From the NCBI GenBank assembly GCA_963703385.1, contig OY969816.1:3782001-3846000 (forward strand): a DNA stretch of 64,000 bases. The letters run 5' to 3'. Each line of letters begins with the position of its first letter. Positions within the stretch are counted from its first letter, which is position 1. This document shows, piece after piece, positions 18,872 through 28,199 of this stretch. This stretch comes from Rhodoblastus sp963703385 (lineage in GTDB: Bacteria > Pseudomonadota > Alphaproteobacteria > Rhizobiales > Beijerinckiaceae). The notes beneath the pieces are model-generated. The model was not told the origin of the DNA and did no database searches. It saw nothing but the letters and a program-made list of their open reading frames with translations. A program made the translations under genes and the position numbers.

Positions 18872-20641
18872 TCACGCTCCAGCGCGCAACTCGTGTTCGA
18901 GGAAGGCGCGCACGGCCTCCGGCTCGACATTCCTGGCGATGAAGCTCGCGCCGATGTCGCGGGCGAGGATGAAGGTCAAGGCGCCGCGCTTCACTTTCTT
19001 GTCCTGGCTCATGGCCTCGACAATGTCCTCGGCGGTCGCGTTCCAGCCGGCGATGTCGCGGATGCGGCTGGGCAGGCCGACGGCGCGCAGATGCGCCTCG
19101 ACCCGTTCGGCGGCGTGAGCCGGGCAAAAACCGGCGCGGACCGAATAGCGGAAGGCGCAGGCCATGCCGATGGCGACGCCCTCGCCATGGACGAGGCGTT
19201 GGCCATCGTAGCCGACGAGCTTTTCCAGGGCGTGCCCAAAGGTGTGGCCGAGATTGAGCAAAGCGCGGTCGCCCTGTTCGGTCTCGTCGCGGGCGACCAC
19301 GGCGGCCTTGGATTCGCAGCTCACCGCAATGGCGTGGCTCAATTCGGGGCCGCGTGCGAACACCGCCTGCCAGTGCTTTTCGAGCCAGGCGAAGAAATCC
19401 GGCCGGTCGATCAGGCCATATTTGACGACTTCCGCATAGCCGGCGGCGAATTCGCGCGGCGGCAAGGTGGCGAGGCTGTCGGTGTCGGCGAGCACCAGCG
19501 CCGGCTGATGGAAGGCGCCGATCAGATTCTTGCCCTGGCGGGAATTGACGCCGGTCTTGCCGCCGACGCTCGAATCGACCTGCGCGAGCAAGGTCGTCGG
19601 AATCTGGATGAAGCCCATGCCCCGGCGCAGGCTCGCGGCGACGAAGCCGGTGAGGTCGCCGATGACGCCGCCCCCGAGCGCGATCAGGAAATCGCCGCGC
19701 TCGATCTTCGCCGCCAGCGCCGCCTCGCAGAGCTGTTCGTAATGGGCGTAATCTTTTGTCGTTTCTCCGGCCGGCAGCACGATCTGGCCATGGCGAATGC
19801 CGGCGGCGTCGAGACTGGCCTGAAGGGGGCTGAGCCACAGAGGCGCGACATTGGAATCGGTGACGATGAAGGCGCTGGCGCCGGGCGCGAGCCGGGCGAG
19901 CCTTTCGCCGGCATGGGCGATCAGCGCCGGTCCGATCAATATGTCATAGGAACGATCGCCGAGGGCGACGTGAACGCCGGTCGAGGCGGGGGGCAAAGCG
20001 TGAGCGGTCATTTCGGGGGAGAATTCTCCTTGTTTGGCCAAAAGTGCTTCGAGCGCGGCGAGGATTTCCTCGATGATGACCTCGTGCGGCGCGTCGCGCG
20101 AAAGAATTTTCACATCGGCCTCGGCATAGACCGGATAGCGCTCCTCGATCAGGCGGCGCATCACGCGCTCCGGGTCGGGGCCTTGCAGCAGCGGACGGGT
20201 CGGCCTCTTGCGCACCCGGCGCATCAGCACGTCGAAATCGGCCTTGAGCCAGATCGAGACGGCGCGGCCGCGGATCAGCGCGCGCGTCTGCGGCTGGATG
20301 AAGGAGCCGCCGCCGGTGGCGATGACCCGCTCGCCCTCGCCGATCAGCCGGGCGAGCACGCGGCGCTCGCCGTCGCGGAAATAGGCCTCGCCATGATGAG
20401 CGAAGATTTCCGTGACGGTCAGGCGATGGGCGGCTTCGATCTCGTGATCCGAATCGACGAAGGGCAAGCCAAGCCGGTGCGCCAGTCTCTTGCCGATCGC
20501 GGTCTTGCCCGAGCCCATCATGCCGACGAGGACCAGCGGGCGGCCGGCCAGGCGGGCGACGATCGCCCGGGCGCGCTGGTCGCGCGGCGCAGGCGCGTGC
20601 TCCTGCTGATGAACGATGGCTTGATCCCTCATGATCGGCAT
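18872..20641 (-). CDS. aroKB: Fused shikimate kinase / 3-dehydroquinate synthase
   Basis: One uninterrupted frame of 589 residues encodes two shikimate-pathway enzymes. Residues 35-205 are shikimate kinase (LVGMMGSGKTAIGKRLA, DSDHEIE, TGGGSF). Residues about 212-589 are 3-dehydroquinate synthase (LPAGETTKD, GGGVIGDLTGFVAAS, QVDSSVGGKTGVN, NLGHTFGHA). The junction QGEFSPEMTAHA contains an internal ATG preceded by AAGGAG about 14 bases upstream, so separate translation of aroB is also possible. In many relatives the two genes are adjacent but separate. ATG 20632 is an alternative start. Confidence 0.92.
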   Translation of the reverse strand: MPIMRDQAIVHQQEHAPAPRDQRARAIVARLAGRPLVLVGMMGSGKTAIGKRLAHRLGLPFVDSDHEIEAAHRLTVTEIFAHHGEAYFRDGERRVLARLIGEGERVIATGGGSFIQPQTRALIRGRAVSIWLKADFDVLMRRVRKRPTRPLLQGPDPERVMRRLIEERYPVYAEADVKILSRDAPHEVIIEEILAALEALLAKQGEFSPEMTAHALPPASTGVHVALGDRSYDILIGPALIAHAGERLARLAPGASAFIVTDSNVAPLWLSPLQASLDAAGIRHGQIVLPAGETTKDYAHYEQLCEAALAAKIERGDFLIALGGGVIGDLTGFVAASLRRGMGFIQIPTTLLAQVDSSVGGKTGVNSRQGKNLIGAFHQPALVLADTDSLATLPPREFAAGYAEVVKYGLIDRPDFFAWLEKHWQAVFARGPELSHAIAVSCESKAAVVARDETEQGDRALLNLGHTFGHALEKLVGYDGQRLVHGEGVAIGMACAFRYSVRAGFCPAHAAERVEAHLRAVGLPSRIRDIAGWNATAEDIVEAMSQDKKVKRGALTFILARDIGASFIARNVEPEAVRAFLEHELRAGA

Positions 20642-20734
20642 GTACTATCACGTCGCGCGCGCAAATTGTATCTGGCTTTCGGCTTGCCAGTCCGGGCGTG
20701 CGGAAAAGCCCGATCCCGCGGCGCGGAGAGATTC

Positions 20735-20878
20735 ATGCCCAGCCTGTTGCGCTTTCTCTTTGTCATCGGCCTGCTGGCGGGCGCGGCTTTCATCGGCATG
20801 GCGGCGCTGGTCACCTTCGTCGAGCCGCAGCCACGCGAAATGAGCCAGCCACTGCCGGCGGACGTTCTCAACAAATGA
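20735..20878 (+). CDS. Small single-span membrane protein
   Basis: A 47-residue protein begins MPSLLRFLFVIGLLAGAAFIG. It has one membrane helix (residues about 5-27) and a short polar tail ending in PREMSQPLPADVLNK. GGAGAG lies just upstream of the ATG. It overlaps the xerD start by four bases (ATGA), and I recall similar tiny proteins in front of xerD in other Alphaproteobacteria. The function is unknown. Confidence 0.8.
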   Translation: MPSLLRFLFVIGLLAGAAFIGMAALVTFVEPQPREMSQPLPADVLNK

Positions 20879-21867
20879 CGGACGGCGGCAAAATGACGGG
20901 CTCCGCCGGCTGGACCTCGCGCGCCGCGGTGACGGATTTTCTCGCCATGCTCGCCGCCGAGCGCGGCGCCGCGAAAAACACGCTCGACGCCTATTCCCGC
21001 GACCTCGGCGACTATCTGCTGGCGCTCGCCCGGCGCAAACGCGATCCCTTCGGCGCAACCAGCCAGGACATCCGGGATTATCTCGCCGATCTCGCCGGGG
21101 CCGGGCTCAAGCCGTCGTCCTCGGCGCGCAAGCTGTCCGCGATCCGCCAGTTTCATCGTTTCCTTTCGACCGAGGAGCGCCGGCCCGACGATCCCGCGAT
21201 TCTGCTCGAAGGCCCGCGCCAGGGCCGGCGCCTGCCCAAGATTCTCTCGGTCGAGGAAGTGGACGCGATTCTGCGGGTCTGCCGCGAGGGGCTGGACGAT
21301 CCGGCGCGGCCGCCCGAGGAGCGGCTGAAGGCCCGGCGCGCCGCCTGCCTGGTCGAAGTGCTCTACGCCTCGGGCCTGCGCGTCTCGGAGCTGGTCGCCT
21401 TGCCTTTGGCGGCGGCGAAACAGGCCGAAAAAACGCATCGGCAGGGCGGCGGCTTTCTGACCATCAAGGGCAAGGGCGGGCGAGAGCGGCTGGCGCCCCT
21501 CACAGCGCCGGCCCGCGAGGCGATCGCCGCTTTTCGCCGCCAATTGCTTGAGCTTCATCCGGAGGCGGCGAAACAGAAATGGCTGTTTCCCTCGATCGGC
21601 GAGAGTGGCCATCTGACCCGCCAGGTTTTCGCGCGGGAATTGAAATTTTTGGCCGCCGCCGCAGGCGTTTCGCCGAAAAGAGTCAGCCCGCACGTCCTGC
21701 GCCACGCCTTCGCCAGCCATTTGCTGCAAAACGGCGCCGATCTGCGCATCGTCCAGGAACTTTTGGGCCACGCCGACATCGCCACGACGCAAATCTACAC
21801 CCATGTTCTGGACGAGCGGCTGAAGGCGATGGTGCGCGATCTTCATCCCCTCAACGACGAGGAGTGA
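20875..21867 (+). CDS. xerD: Site-specific tyrosine recombinase XerD
   Basis: With XerC at dif, XerD resolves chromosome dimers. The 330-residue protein has the SAM-like N-terminal domain (residues about 12-105). The catalytic residues are visible: Arg in ASGLRVSEL, the HVLRHAFASHLL box, HADIATTQIYTHV with the nucleophile Tyr308, and the second His of LLGHAD. The start overlaps the preceding small gene as ATGA. This is the housekeeping recombinase and not an integrase, judging from its neighbours (aroKB, metW) and its length. Confidence 0.93.
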   Translation: MTDGGKMTGSAGWTSRAAVTDFLAMLAAERGAAKNTLDAYSRDLGDYLLALARRKRDPFGATSQDIRDYLADLAGAGLKPSSSARKLSAIRQFHRFLSTEERRPDDPAILLEGPRQGRRLPKILSVEEVDAILRVCREGLDDPARPPEERLKARRAACLVEVLYASGLRVSELVALPLAAAKQAEKTHRQGGGFLTIKGKGGRERLAPLTAPAREAIAAFRRQLLELHPEAAKQKWLFPSIGESGHLTRQVFARELKFLAAAAGVSPKRVSPHVLRHAFASHLLQNGADLRIVQELLGHADIATTQIYTHVLDERLKAMVRDLHPLNDEE

Positions 21868-21884
21868 CCGCAGCGCTCGGCGGT

Positions 21885-22517
21885 TCAAGCTTTCCGGCCG
21901 TCCTTGCGCTCCAGCAGAAAAACCGCCTGTTCCCCAAAAAGATTCCACGCCCACCACGGCGCGTTGACCCGGATCTGCGCGCCGCTGCTGTTCATCGCCA
22001 CGGCGCGGACGATCCGCGCGTCCACCAGTTCCACCAGCTGGACGAAATCGCGAATGGTGCAGAAGTGGATGTTGGGCGTGTCGTACCAGGCGTAGGACAG
22101 GTTTTCGGTGATCGGCATGCGCCCGCGCAGGCCGAGCTGCCAGCGCACGCGCCAATGGCCGAAATTGGGGAAGGAGACGATGGCGCGCTTGCCGATGCGC
22201 ATCATCTGCTCCAGCACCTTGCGCGGATTGCGGGTGGCCTGGAGCGTCTGGGACAGGATGACGTAATCGAAACCGTCGTCGGGATAATCGGCGAGATCGA
22301 CGTCGGCGTCGCCCTGGATCACCGAAAGGCCCTTGGCGACGCAATCGTTGACGCCTTTCTGGGAAATCTCGACGCCGCGCGCGTCCACATTCTTGGTCTC
22401 GGCGAGGAGCCGCAGCAATTCGCCGTCGCCGCAGCCGACATCGAGCACCCGGGCGCCGTTTTCGACCATGCCGGCCACGAGCAGGAGATCGATCCGGGTC
22501 GTCTCGGTCCGGTTCAC
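21885..22517 (-). CDS. metW: Methionine biosynthesis protein MetW
   Basis: The 210-residue methyltransferase-like protein has motif I VLDVGCGDGELLRLL and the family segments VILSQTLQATRNP and SFPNFGHWRVR. MetW is required together with MetX for homoserine acetylation in many Proteobacteria. The start overlaps the metX stop by four bases, so the two genes form one unit. It converges on xerD with a 17-base gap. Confidence 0.95.
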   Translation of the reverse strand: MNRTETTRIDLLLVAGMVENGARVLDVGCGDGELLRLLAETKNVDARGVEISQKGVNDCVAKGLSVIQGDADVDLADYPDDGFDYVILSQTLQATRNPRKVLEQMMRIGKRAIVSFPNFGHWRVRWQLGLRGRMPITENLSYAWYDTPNIHFCTIRDFVQLVELVDARIVRAVAMNSSGAQIRVNAPWWAWNLFGEQAVFLLERKDGRKA

Positions 22518-23707
22518 GCGCTGGCGCCCTCCGTTTCGGCGAGGCCGCGCGCTTTCGCCGCCCCGCGCAGGAAGCCGCGCGTGGTGGCGACAAAATCGGG
22601 CTCTTCCAGCAGGAAGGCGTCATGGCCCTTGTCGGTCTCGATCTCGACGAAGGAGACCGGCGCGCCGCCGGCGTTCAAGGCATGGACGATGGCGCGCGAT
22701 TCGGCGGTGGTGTAAAGCCAGTCCGAGGTGAAGGCGACGACGCAGAAGCGCGTCCGCGACCCCTGGAAGGCGCGGGCGAGCGAGTCGCCGTAATCCTGCG
22801 CCAGGTCGAAATAATCGCAGGCGCGGGTGACATAGAGATAGGAATTGGCGTCAAAGCGGTCGACGAAGGTCGAGCCCTGATGGCGCAGATAATTCTCGAC
22901 CTGGAAATCGGCGTCGAAGGAAAAGGTCGGCTCGGCGCGGTCCTGCAATTTGCGGCCGAATTTGCGCTGCAAGGCCTCTTCCGAAAGATAGGTGATATGG
23001 GCGGCCATGCGCGCCACCCCCAGGCCTTTGACCGGCCGCACGCCCTGTTCGATATAGCGCCCGCCGCGCCAGTCCGGGTCGGCCATGATCGCCTGACGCC
23101 CGACCTCGTGAAAGGCGATGTTCTGCGAGGAATGGCGCGCCGCGGTGGCGATCGGCATGGCGGAAAACACCCGCTCCGGATAGAGCGCCGCCCACTGCAG
23201 CACCTGCATGCCGCCCATGGAGCCGCCGGCGACGCAGAACAGGGTCTCGATGCCGAGCCGGTCGATCAGCATGGCCTGCGCGCGCACCATATCGGCGATG
23301 GTGACCATCGGCAGGTCGAGACCATAAGGCTTTCCGGTCGCCGGATTGACCGAGGCCGGCCCGGTGGTGCCCATGCAGCCGCCGAGCACGTTGGCGCAGA
23401 TGATGAAGAATTTGTCGGTGTCGAAAGGCTTTTGGGGACCGACCAAAGCCGACCACCAGCCGGGTTTGCCGGTCAGCGGATGGACATTGGCGACATGCTG
23501 GTCGCCGGTCAGCGCATGGCACAGCAGGATGGCGTTGGACTTGTCGGCGTTCAGTTCGCCATAGGTCTGGTAGGCGATGGCGAAGGGCTTCAGCGACACG
23601 CCCGCGCTCATGGCAAGCGCCTGCGCTCCGTCGAACACGGCGATCTGGCTATGGGGCTGCGCCGCTTCGGCCTGACTGGGATGGGGCTCGGGAGACGTGT
23701 CGTTCAC
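22514..23707 (-). CDS. metX: Homoserine O-acetyltransferase
   Basis: MetX activates homoserine with acetyl-CoA in methionine synthesis. The alpha/beta-hydrolase nucleophile elbow is GGSMGGMQVLQW, the oxyanion segment is LCHALTGDQHV and the final His lies in DKGHDAFLLE. The frame is open up to 23767, but a good promoter (23743-23772) overlaps that extension. I therefore start at GTG 23707, giving 397 residues. It is coupled to metW downstream and divergent from a chorismate mutase gene. I saw no convincing SAM riboswitch in the short leader. Confidence 0.93.
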   Translation of the reverse strand: MNDTSPEPHPSQAEAAQPHSQIAVFDGAQALAMSAGVSLKPFAIAYQTYGELNADKSNAILLCHALTGDQHVANVHPLTGKPGWWSALVGPQKPFDTDKFFIICANVLGGCMGTTGPASVNPATGKPYGLDLPMVTIADMVRAQAMLIDRLGIETLFCVAGGSMGGMQVLQWAALYPERVFSAMPIATAARHSSQNIAFHEVGRQAIMADPDWRGGRYIEQGVRPVKGLGVARMAAHITYLSEEALQRKFGRKLQDRAEPTFSFDADFQVENYLRHQGSTFVDRFDANSYLYVTRACDYFDLAQDYGDSLARAFQGSRTRFCVVAFTSDWLYTTAESRAIVHALNAGGAPVSFVEIETDKGHDAFLLEEPDFVATTRGFLRGAAKARGLAETEGASA

Positions 23708-23742
23708 GGGCGGTTGTTCGATTTTCCGAACGGATCGTTTGT

Positions 23743-23772
23743 TATATAGAAGCGTCTTTCTGGCCAAGTCAA
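23743..23772 (-). promoter_or_regulatory. Predicted sigma-70 promoter of metX-metW
   Basis: On the minus strand TTGACT (23772-23767) is followed after 18 bases by TATATA (23748-23743). Transcription would start near 23736, about 30 bases before the GTG chosen for metX, and this supports that start. Confidence 0.65.
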
Positions 23773-23868
23773 GGAAAGGCCGCGCGGCGTTTGCTTGCGC
23801 GCGCGCGCCGTTTATAGAAGAGGCCAGCCCAACGACGCCGCTGCGCCTTTGAGATGATGATCGAGCCC

Positions 23869-24705
23869 ATGACCAAACCCTCCGCTCTGGAATCCCTGGC
23901 CGAACTGCGCTCGGAAATCGATCGGATCGACGGCGAAATGCACGAGCTTCTGATCGAGAGGGGTGGGATCATCGACCGGCTGATCGCGGTCAAGGCGCGC
24001 CAGGGCGGCGGCTCCGCGTTCCGGCCCGGCCGTGAGGCGGACATGATGCGGGTTATCGCCGCGCGCCATCGCGGTCGGCTGCCGCTCGACACGGTCGAGA
24101 GCATCTGGCGGGTGATCATTTCGACCTTCACTTTCGTCCAGTCGCCCTATGCCGTTCATGCTGACATGTCGGGCGGCGATGCGGCGATGCGCGATTCGGC
24201 GCGGTTTCATTTCGGCTTCACCGTGCCGCTCGTCGGCCATGCGAGCCCGCGGGAGACGGTCGCGGCGGTCGCGGCCTCGGGGCAGGCGGAGGGCGTGGGC
24301 GACCTTGGCATGCTGCGCGCCGGCTGGCGCGAGGGCGAGGCGCGATGGTGGGAGAGCCTCGCCGGCGAGGGCGCGCCCAAGATCATCGCCCGCCTGCCGT
24401 TCGTCGAACGGCCGGACCATCCTGCCGGAATGCCGGTCTTCATCATTTCCAACCCCCTGGCCGAAGCGGCGGCGCGCGATGTCGCGCTGTTTTCCGCGCA
24501 ATGGGCTGGCCAGGGGCCCGACGACAAGGCTTTGAAAGCCCTGGGCTGCGAATGTCTGGCGCGCCAAGCGGCGGCCGGCGGCGTTTCCCTTCTGGCTTCG
24601 GCGCCGGGAAACTGGGATGAAACGCGGTTCCGCGCCGCCTTCGCGCCGGCCCCCCACGATGTGGCCTGGCTCGGCAGCCACGCCGAACGTTTCGCCCTGG
24701 CCTGA
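23869..24705 (+). CDS. Chorismate mutase (AroQ-type) with long C-terminal extension
   Basis: The first 90 residues form an AroQ chorismate mutase helix bundle: ELRSEIDRIDGEMHELLIERGGIIDRLIAVK, then FRPGREADMMRVI. They convert chorismate to prephenate. About 190 further residues (FGFTVPLVGHASPRETVAAVA onwards) resemble the extension seen in alphaproteobacterial homologues and may be regulatory. I see no clear prephenate dehydratase catalytic motif. ATG 23869 is preferred because homologues start at MTKP-like sequence; ATG 23854 is possible. It is divergent from metX. Confidence 0.82.
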   Translation: MTKPSALESLAELRSEIDRIDGEMHELLIERGGIIDRLIAVKARQGGGSAFRPGREADMMRVIAARHRGRLPLDTVESIWRVIISTFTFVQSPYAVHADMSGGDAAMRDSARFHFGFTVPLVGHASPRETVAAVAASGQAEGVGDLGMLRAGWREGEARWWESLAGEGAPKIIARLPFVERPDHPAGMPVFIISNPLAEAAARDVALFSAQWAGQGPDDKALKALGCECLARQAAAGGVSLLASAPGNWDETRFRAAFAPAPHDVAWLGSHAERFALA

Positions 24706-24797
24706 GGCCGGCCGTACGAATAGCGAATAAATCGTTCGGTATTGGTATTCCGCTGGCGTTTCCGTGGGAATTGCGCAGCGATCTTGCGGAAACTTGA

Positions 24798-25811
24798 TCA
24801 GTAGAGCGGCTGAAGTTTTTGCGGCAGGCGGAAGGGGCCGATGAAGACCTGACCGTTGGCGAGAGTGAGGGGCAGACGAAGCGCATTAGTCTCGCCCTTG
24901 GCGCCCTTGCCCGGCCCGAGGAGGGCGCCGAGGAGATTTTGCGTCTGGGCGGAGGAGTTTGGCACGCCAAAGCGCACCAGCAGCGCGCCGGCGCCCTGCG
25001 CGACAAGGTTGAGGCGCCCGGAAACGCGATGGCTGTCATCGATCGACAGCGCGCCGTCGACCCGCAAGGACATATCGCCGGCCTGCCATTGCAACTTCTC
25101 GATGGTGAGCGAGCCGGGCTTCCTGCGCCAGTCCTCCAGCGCGGCGCGCCAATCCTCGCCGAGGCGCGGCGCCGGCGCAATGTCCCCGGAAGCCGCAAAA
25201 TGGCCGGACCCCGCGCTGTTCAGCAGCGCCTGAAGGGCCGGCGCAGTCACCCCGTCGCCGGACAACTCGTAATGCAGGGACGAGGGAGCGTCTGGATCGC
25301 CATGGCGGCCGGCGGAAGCCGCCAGTTTCTGGATATTTACCGCGACGCCGGCCCCGGGCGATTCGGGGCGCCAATCGAAAGCCGCCGCGTCGAGGCGAAT
25401 TTGCCGCACGCCGGACAAGCCCCAGACGGCGTCGAGCGTCGCGCCATCGTGGCGGATCTTGGCGAAAGGCGACCCGTCCGCCTTCCGGATGACGATCGGG
25501 CTCGAAAGGGTCAGGACGACGTGATTGGGCGAGATCAGGCTGGCGACGCCCTGCGCGTCCTCGACGCCCACGTAAAACAGGCCGGCGCCGAAGCGCAGGG
25601 GCGCGGTAAGTTCGTGGCAGCCCAGCTTGAGACGGAAGGGGAATCCGGTGGTGTGGCTGCTGTTGCAAAGTTCGGCGAGCGACTTTCCGCTAACCAGGGG
25701 TTGGTTGACGTAATAGCCGAGCCGGTTCGCGGCGTAAAACCAGAATTCGCCGACGCCGAAGGAGAGCAGGACGATCGAAGCGATGACGACGGAGCGGCGC
25801 GTGAGGGCCAT
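24798..25811 (-). CDS. DUF2125 family exported or membrane-anchored protein
   Basis: The 337-residue protein has an N-terminal membrane segment (SVVIASIVLLSFGVGEFWFYAA, residues 8-29) that is probably an uncleaved signal anchor. Most of the protein would then be periplasmic. The pattern of a CHEL cysteine segment, VLTLSSPIVIRK and later IEKLQWQAGDMSLRVDGALSID resembles DUF2125 proteins of Alphaproteobacteria. The molecular role is unknown; an envelope function is only inferred. It stands alone between the chorismate mutase gene and a small hypothetical gene. Confidence 0.8.
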   Translation of the reverse strand: MALTRRSVVIASIVLLSFGVGEFWFYAANRLGYYVNQPLVSGKSLAELCNSSHTTGFPFRLKLGCHELTAPLRFGAGLFYVGVEDAQGVASLISPNHVVLTLSSPIVIRKADGSPFAKIRHDGATLDAVWGLSGVRQIRLDAAAFDWRPESPGAGVAVNIQKLAASAGRHGDPDAPSSLHYELSGDGVTAPALQALLNSAGSGHFAASGDIAPAPRLGEDWRAALEDWRRKPGSLTIEKLQWQAGDMSLRVDGALSIDDSHRVSGRLNLVAQGAGALLVRFGVPNSSAQTQNLLGALLGPGKGAKGETNALRLPLTLANGQVFIGPFRLPQKLQPLY

Positions 25812-25904
25812 GCGGAAAATCCCGGCTTCGCGCCGGAGAAAGCCGGCGAATCGGCGGCCATCCTAAAGCAAAAGTGAAGCGAGACGAGCAAGCCCGCGAA
25901 AAAG

Positions 25905-26297
25905 TCATGCGGCGAGCCGCCGCGCGGGCTCCAGGTCGCTTAAGATCGCGGCGCGCGCCTCGGGCGTTTCCGCCAGCAGATGGACATGCCATTCGCAGGC
26001 GCCGCAGGCGCGCGCCCGCGTCGTCCAGAAGGCGAAATCGTCATCGCCCGGGTTCGGCGCGAAGACGAAGGCGATCCGGCTTTGAACGCCGTCGCGCCGC
26101 ACGGCGGCGACCACGGCGCGGCTGTTGTCGAAAACCGGCGGCGCTCCGACGGCATAGACCGAGCAGATATAACGCCGTCCCGAGGCCCCAAGCCAGCTGT
26201 GGAACAGTTTTTCCAGTCCGGTGCGCCACAGGCTGGCCAGAGGGCGGTTGTCGCGGCAGCGGGCGGCAAGCGGAAGCGGAAGCGAAAAGCTATCCAT
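25905..26297 (-). CDS. Hypothetical protein, 130 residues
   Basis: I do not recognise this protein. It has no signal peptide or membrane segment. Two short conserved-looking patches stand out: RRYICSVYAVGAPPVFDNSRAVVAAV, which looks like a beta-alpha unit, and ACGACEWHVHLL with two close cysteines and two histidines. GAGG lies eight bases before ATG 26297. It is flanked by DUF2125 and plsC genes on the same strand. Coding is supported by codon pattern and the ribosome-binding site only. Confidence 0.6.
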   Translation of the reverse strand: MDSFSLPLPLAARCRDNRPLASLWRTGLEKLFHSWLGASGRRYICSVYAVGAPPVFDNSRAVVAAVRRDGVQSRIAFVFAPNPGDDDFAFWTTRARACGACEWHVHLLAETPEARAAILSDLEPARRLAA

Positions 26298-26356
26298 GAT
26301 CCGACCTCAATTTAGGAACGTCACGCAAACAAAATAAGAACAAATGAAGATCGATG

Positions 26357-27133
26357 TCAAGATGTCGCCGGCGCGGACTTTTCCTTTTTGGCAAGATTGG
26401 CCGCGAGGCTGGGGTCGGCGGCCAGGGCTTCGGCGATCAGCCGGCCGGAGGCGGCCTCGATGCGCTGCTGAAGGGTCTGCGCGAATTCAGCCAACGGCAG
26501 GTCGGCCGGGATCGCGGGCAGGAACTCGATCACACTGGTTCCGGGATGGCGCCGCAGGGAGCGGCGCGGCCAGAACAGGCCGGAGTTGAGCGCCACCGGC
26601 ACGCAGGGCGCATGGGCGGCGGCATAAAGATGGTTGACCCCGTTCTTGTAGCGCGGCGTCGCGCCGGCCGGGCGGCGCGTGCCTTCGGGAAAGATGAAAA
26701 TGGCGCGCCCCTCCGCGATCGCCTTGCCCGCGAGCGTGATGAGACGGCTCATCGCGGCCGAGCGGCTGGCGCGGTTGATGGCGATCTGGTTGCTGAGCAC
26801 AAGATATTGCCCGAAAAGCGGAATGAAGGTCAGCTCGCGCTTGAGAATATAGGTGAAATCCTTGACCTGGGTCACGAGCGCGAGCGTCTCCAGGGCCGAC
26901 TGATGTTTGGAGGCGATGATGCAGCCTTGCGGCTGGATATTTTCGACTCCCCGATATTCGACTTTCACGCCGCAGATCAGGTCGAGCAGCCACAGGCTGG
27001 CGCGGGCCCAGGCGCGCGCCAGCTCCAGAATCGCCTTGCGGCCGAACAACATGGTCGGCAGGCCGCCGATCGCGAAAACCGCCGTGCACAGATAGAAGGC
27101 GACGTTGAACAGCAGGGAGCGCAGGAAAATCAT
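26357..27133 (-). CDS. plsC: 1-acyl-sn-glycerol-3-phosphate acyltransferase
   Basis: The enzyme makes phosphatidic acid from lysophosphatidic acid at the inner membrane. The start at ATG 27133 has AAGGAG just upstream and gives 258 residues; the frame is open further left. A membrane segment (FYLCTAVFAIGGLPTMLFG) is followed by motif I KHQSALETL, motif III FIFPEGTRRP and a later CVPVALNSG block. Motif I reads HX4E instead of HX4D, a variant I recall from a proteobacterial subfamily. It lies 84 bases downstream of ftsX on the same strand. Confidence 0.9.
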   Translation of the reverse strand: MIFLRSLLFNVAFYLCTAVFAIGGLPTMLFGRKAILELARAWARASLWLLDLICGVKVEYRGVENIQPQGCIIASKHQSALETLALVTQVKDFTYILKRELTFIPLFGQYLVLSNQIAINRASRSAAMSRLITLAGKAIAEGRAIFIFPEGTRRPAGATPRYKNGVNHLYAAAHAPCVPVALNSGLFWPRRSLRRHPGTSVIEFLPAIPADLPLAEFAQTLQQRIEAASGRLIAEALAADPSLAANLAKKEKSAPATS

Positions 27134-27217
27134 GGCGCTCCTTGTGCCGGAGGCGCGGCCAAAAGAAAAGCCCCCGGCAGGCATTCCCGGCGTCCCTCGC
27201 ACGAAAACCCGGCTTCG

Positions 27218-28192
27218 TCAGCTCGACGCCACGAAAAACGAGCGCAAGGCGCGAAAGACGATGGCGCGCGACATCAGGCCGGCGATCAGCGCCGCCCCCA
27301 ACGAGATCGCCACGATGACGCCGAGCCCGGTCCAGCCCAACGAGAAGGAGCCGAACAAGGCTTCGGCCTGTTCGCCGCCGGCGCTCGCCATCCAGTGCCG
27401 CGACAGCAAGCCGAGAAGCAGGAAGGTCGCGATCGCCGCCCCGCCGCCGACCGCCCCGCCGCGCAGGCCGAGCCGCAGGAAATGGAACTGGAACTGCCGG
27501 GCGATGAAGCCGTCGGCGGCGCCGACGAAATGCAGGGCCTCGATGATCTCGCGATTGCCCGCCATCGCCCCCCGCGTGGCGAAGCCGACGGCAAGCGCCA
27601 TGGCGGTCAGCATCAGCACGAAAATCGCCGCCGCCCCGCCGACCACGACTTGCGCCATCGTCCCGAGCCGCTCCATCCAGGCGCCGTGATCGTCGAGGAC
27701 CGCATTGGGCAGGGCGGCGTCGAGCGCGGCGCGCAGTCCCGCGGCGGCGAGCGGCTTGCTCGGGTCGCGCCGGACCACGATCAGGCGCGGAACCGGCAGC
27801 TGGCCGAGGTCGAGCCCGGCGCCGAGCCAGGGCGCGAGCAGATCCTCCGCTTCCTTCAAGGTGAAGGGGCGCGCCTCTGCGACGCCGGGGAAGGCGGCGG
27901 CGATTTTCGCCGCTTTCGCCACGTCGGTTTCGATGTCCCGGTTGGGGCGCGGCATAAGCTGGATCGTCATTTCCAGCCCGACTTCGCCGCGCCATTGGCG
28001 CGAGGCGTCGGCGAGCACAATGGCGAAACCGGCGGTCATGGCGGCAAGGAAGGTCATTATGGCGATGACGATCGCCAGCGATTTTCCGGCCACGGTTTCC
28101 GCAGGCACCAGCGGGGTCTGGCTCCAGGCGTCGCTGAGGTCCACCGTTTCGATCGGCGCGCGCGTCTGTCCTGAATCGGAGGAGAAGGTCAT
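27218..28192 (-). CDS. ftsX: Cell division protein FtsX
   Basis: This is the permease-like partner of FtsE, which links division to peptidoglycan hydrolase activation. The 324-residue protein has a first membrane helix (SLAIVIAIMTFLAAMTAGFAIVL), a periplasmic loop and three C-terminal helices in the FtsX domain, with GNREIIEALHFVGAADGFIARQF as the coupling segment. ATG 28192 is seven bases after the ftsE stop. Essentiality varies between species. Confidence 0.93.
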   Translation of the reverse strand: MTFSSDSGQTRAPIETVDLSDAWSQTPLVPAETVAGKSLAIVIAIMTFLAAMTAGFAIVLADASRQWRGEVGLEMTIQLMPRPNRDIETDVAKAAKIAAAFPGVAEARPFTLKEAEDLLAPWLGAGLDLGQLPVPRLIVVRRDPSKPLAAAGLRAALDAALPNAVLDDHGAWMERLGTMAQVVVGGAAAIFVLMLTAMALAVGFATRGAMAGNREIIEALHFVGAADGFIARQFQFHFLRLGLRGGAVGGGAAIATFLLLGLLSRHWMASAGGEQAEALFGSFSLGWTGLGVIVAISLGAALIAGLMSRAIVFRALRSFFVASS

Positions 28193-28199
28193 CCGGCGC

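Noticed and set aside
15820..18930. 1036-codon minus-strand open frame spanning manB and the CorC-type gene
   Set aside because: It covers conserved genes on both strands, so it is an artefact of high GC and low stop-codon density.
22475..23735. SAM-II riboswitch upstream of metX
   Set aside because: The leader is only about 30 bases from the predicted start site and lacks the SAM-II core sequence.
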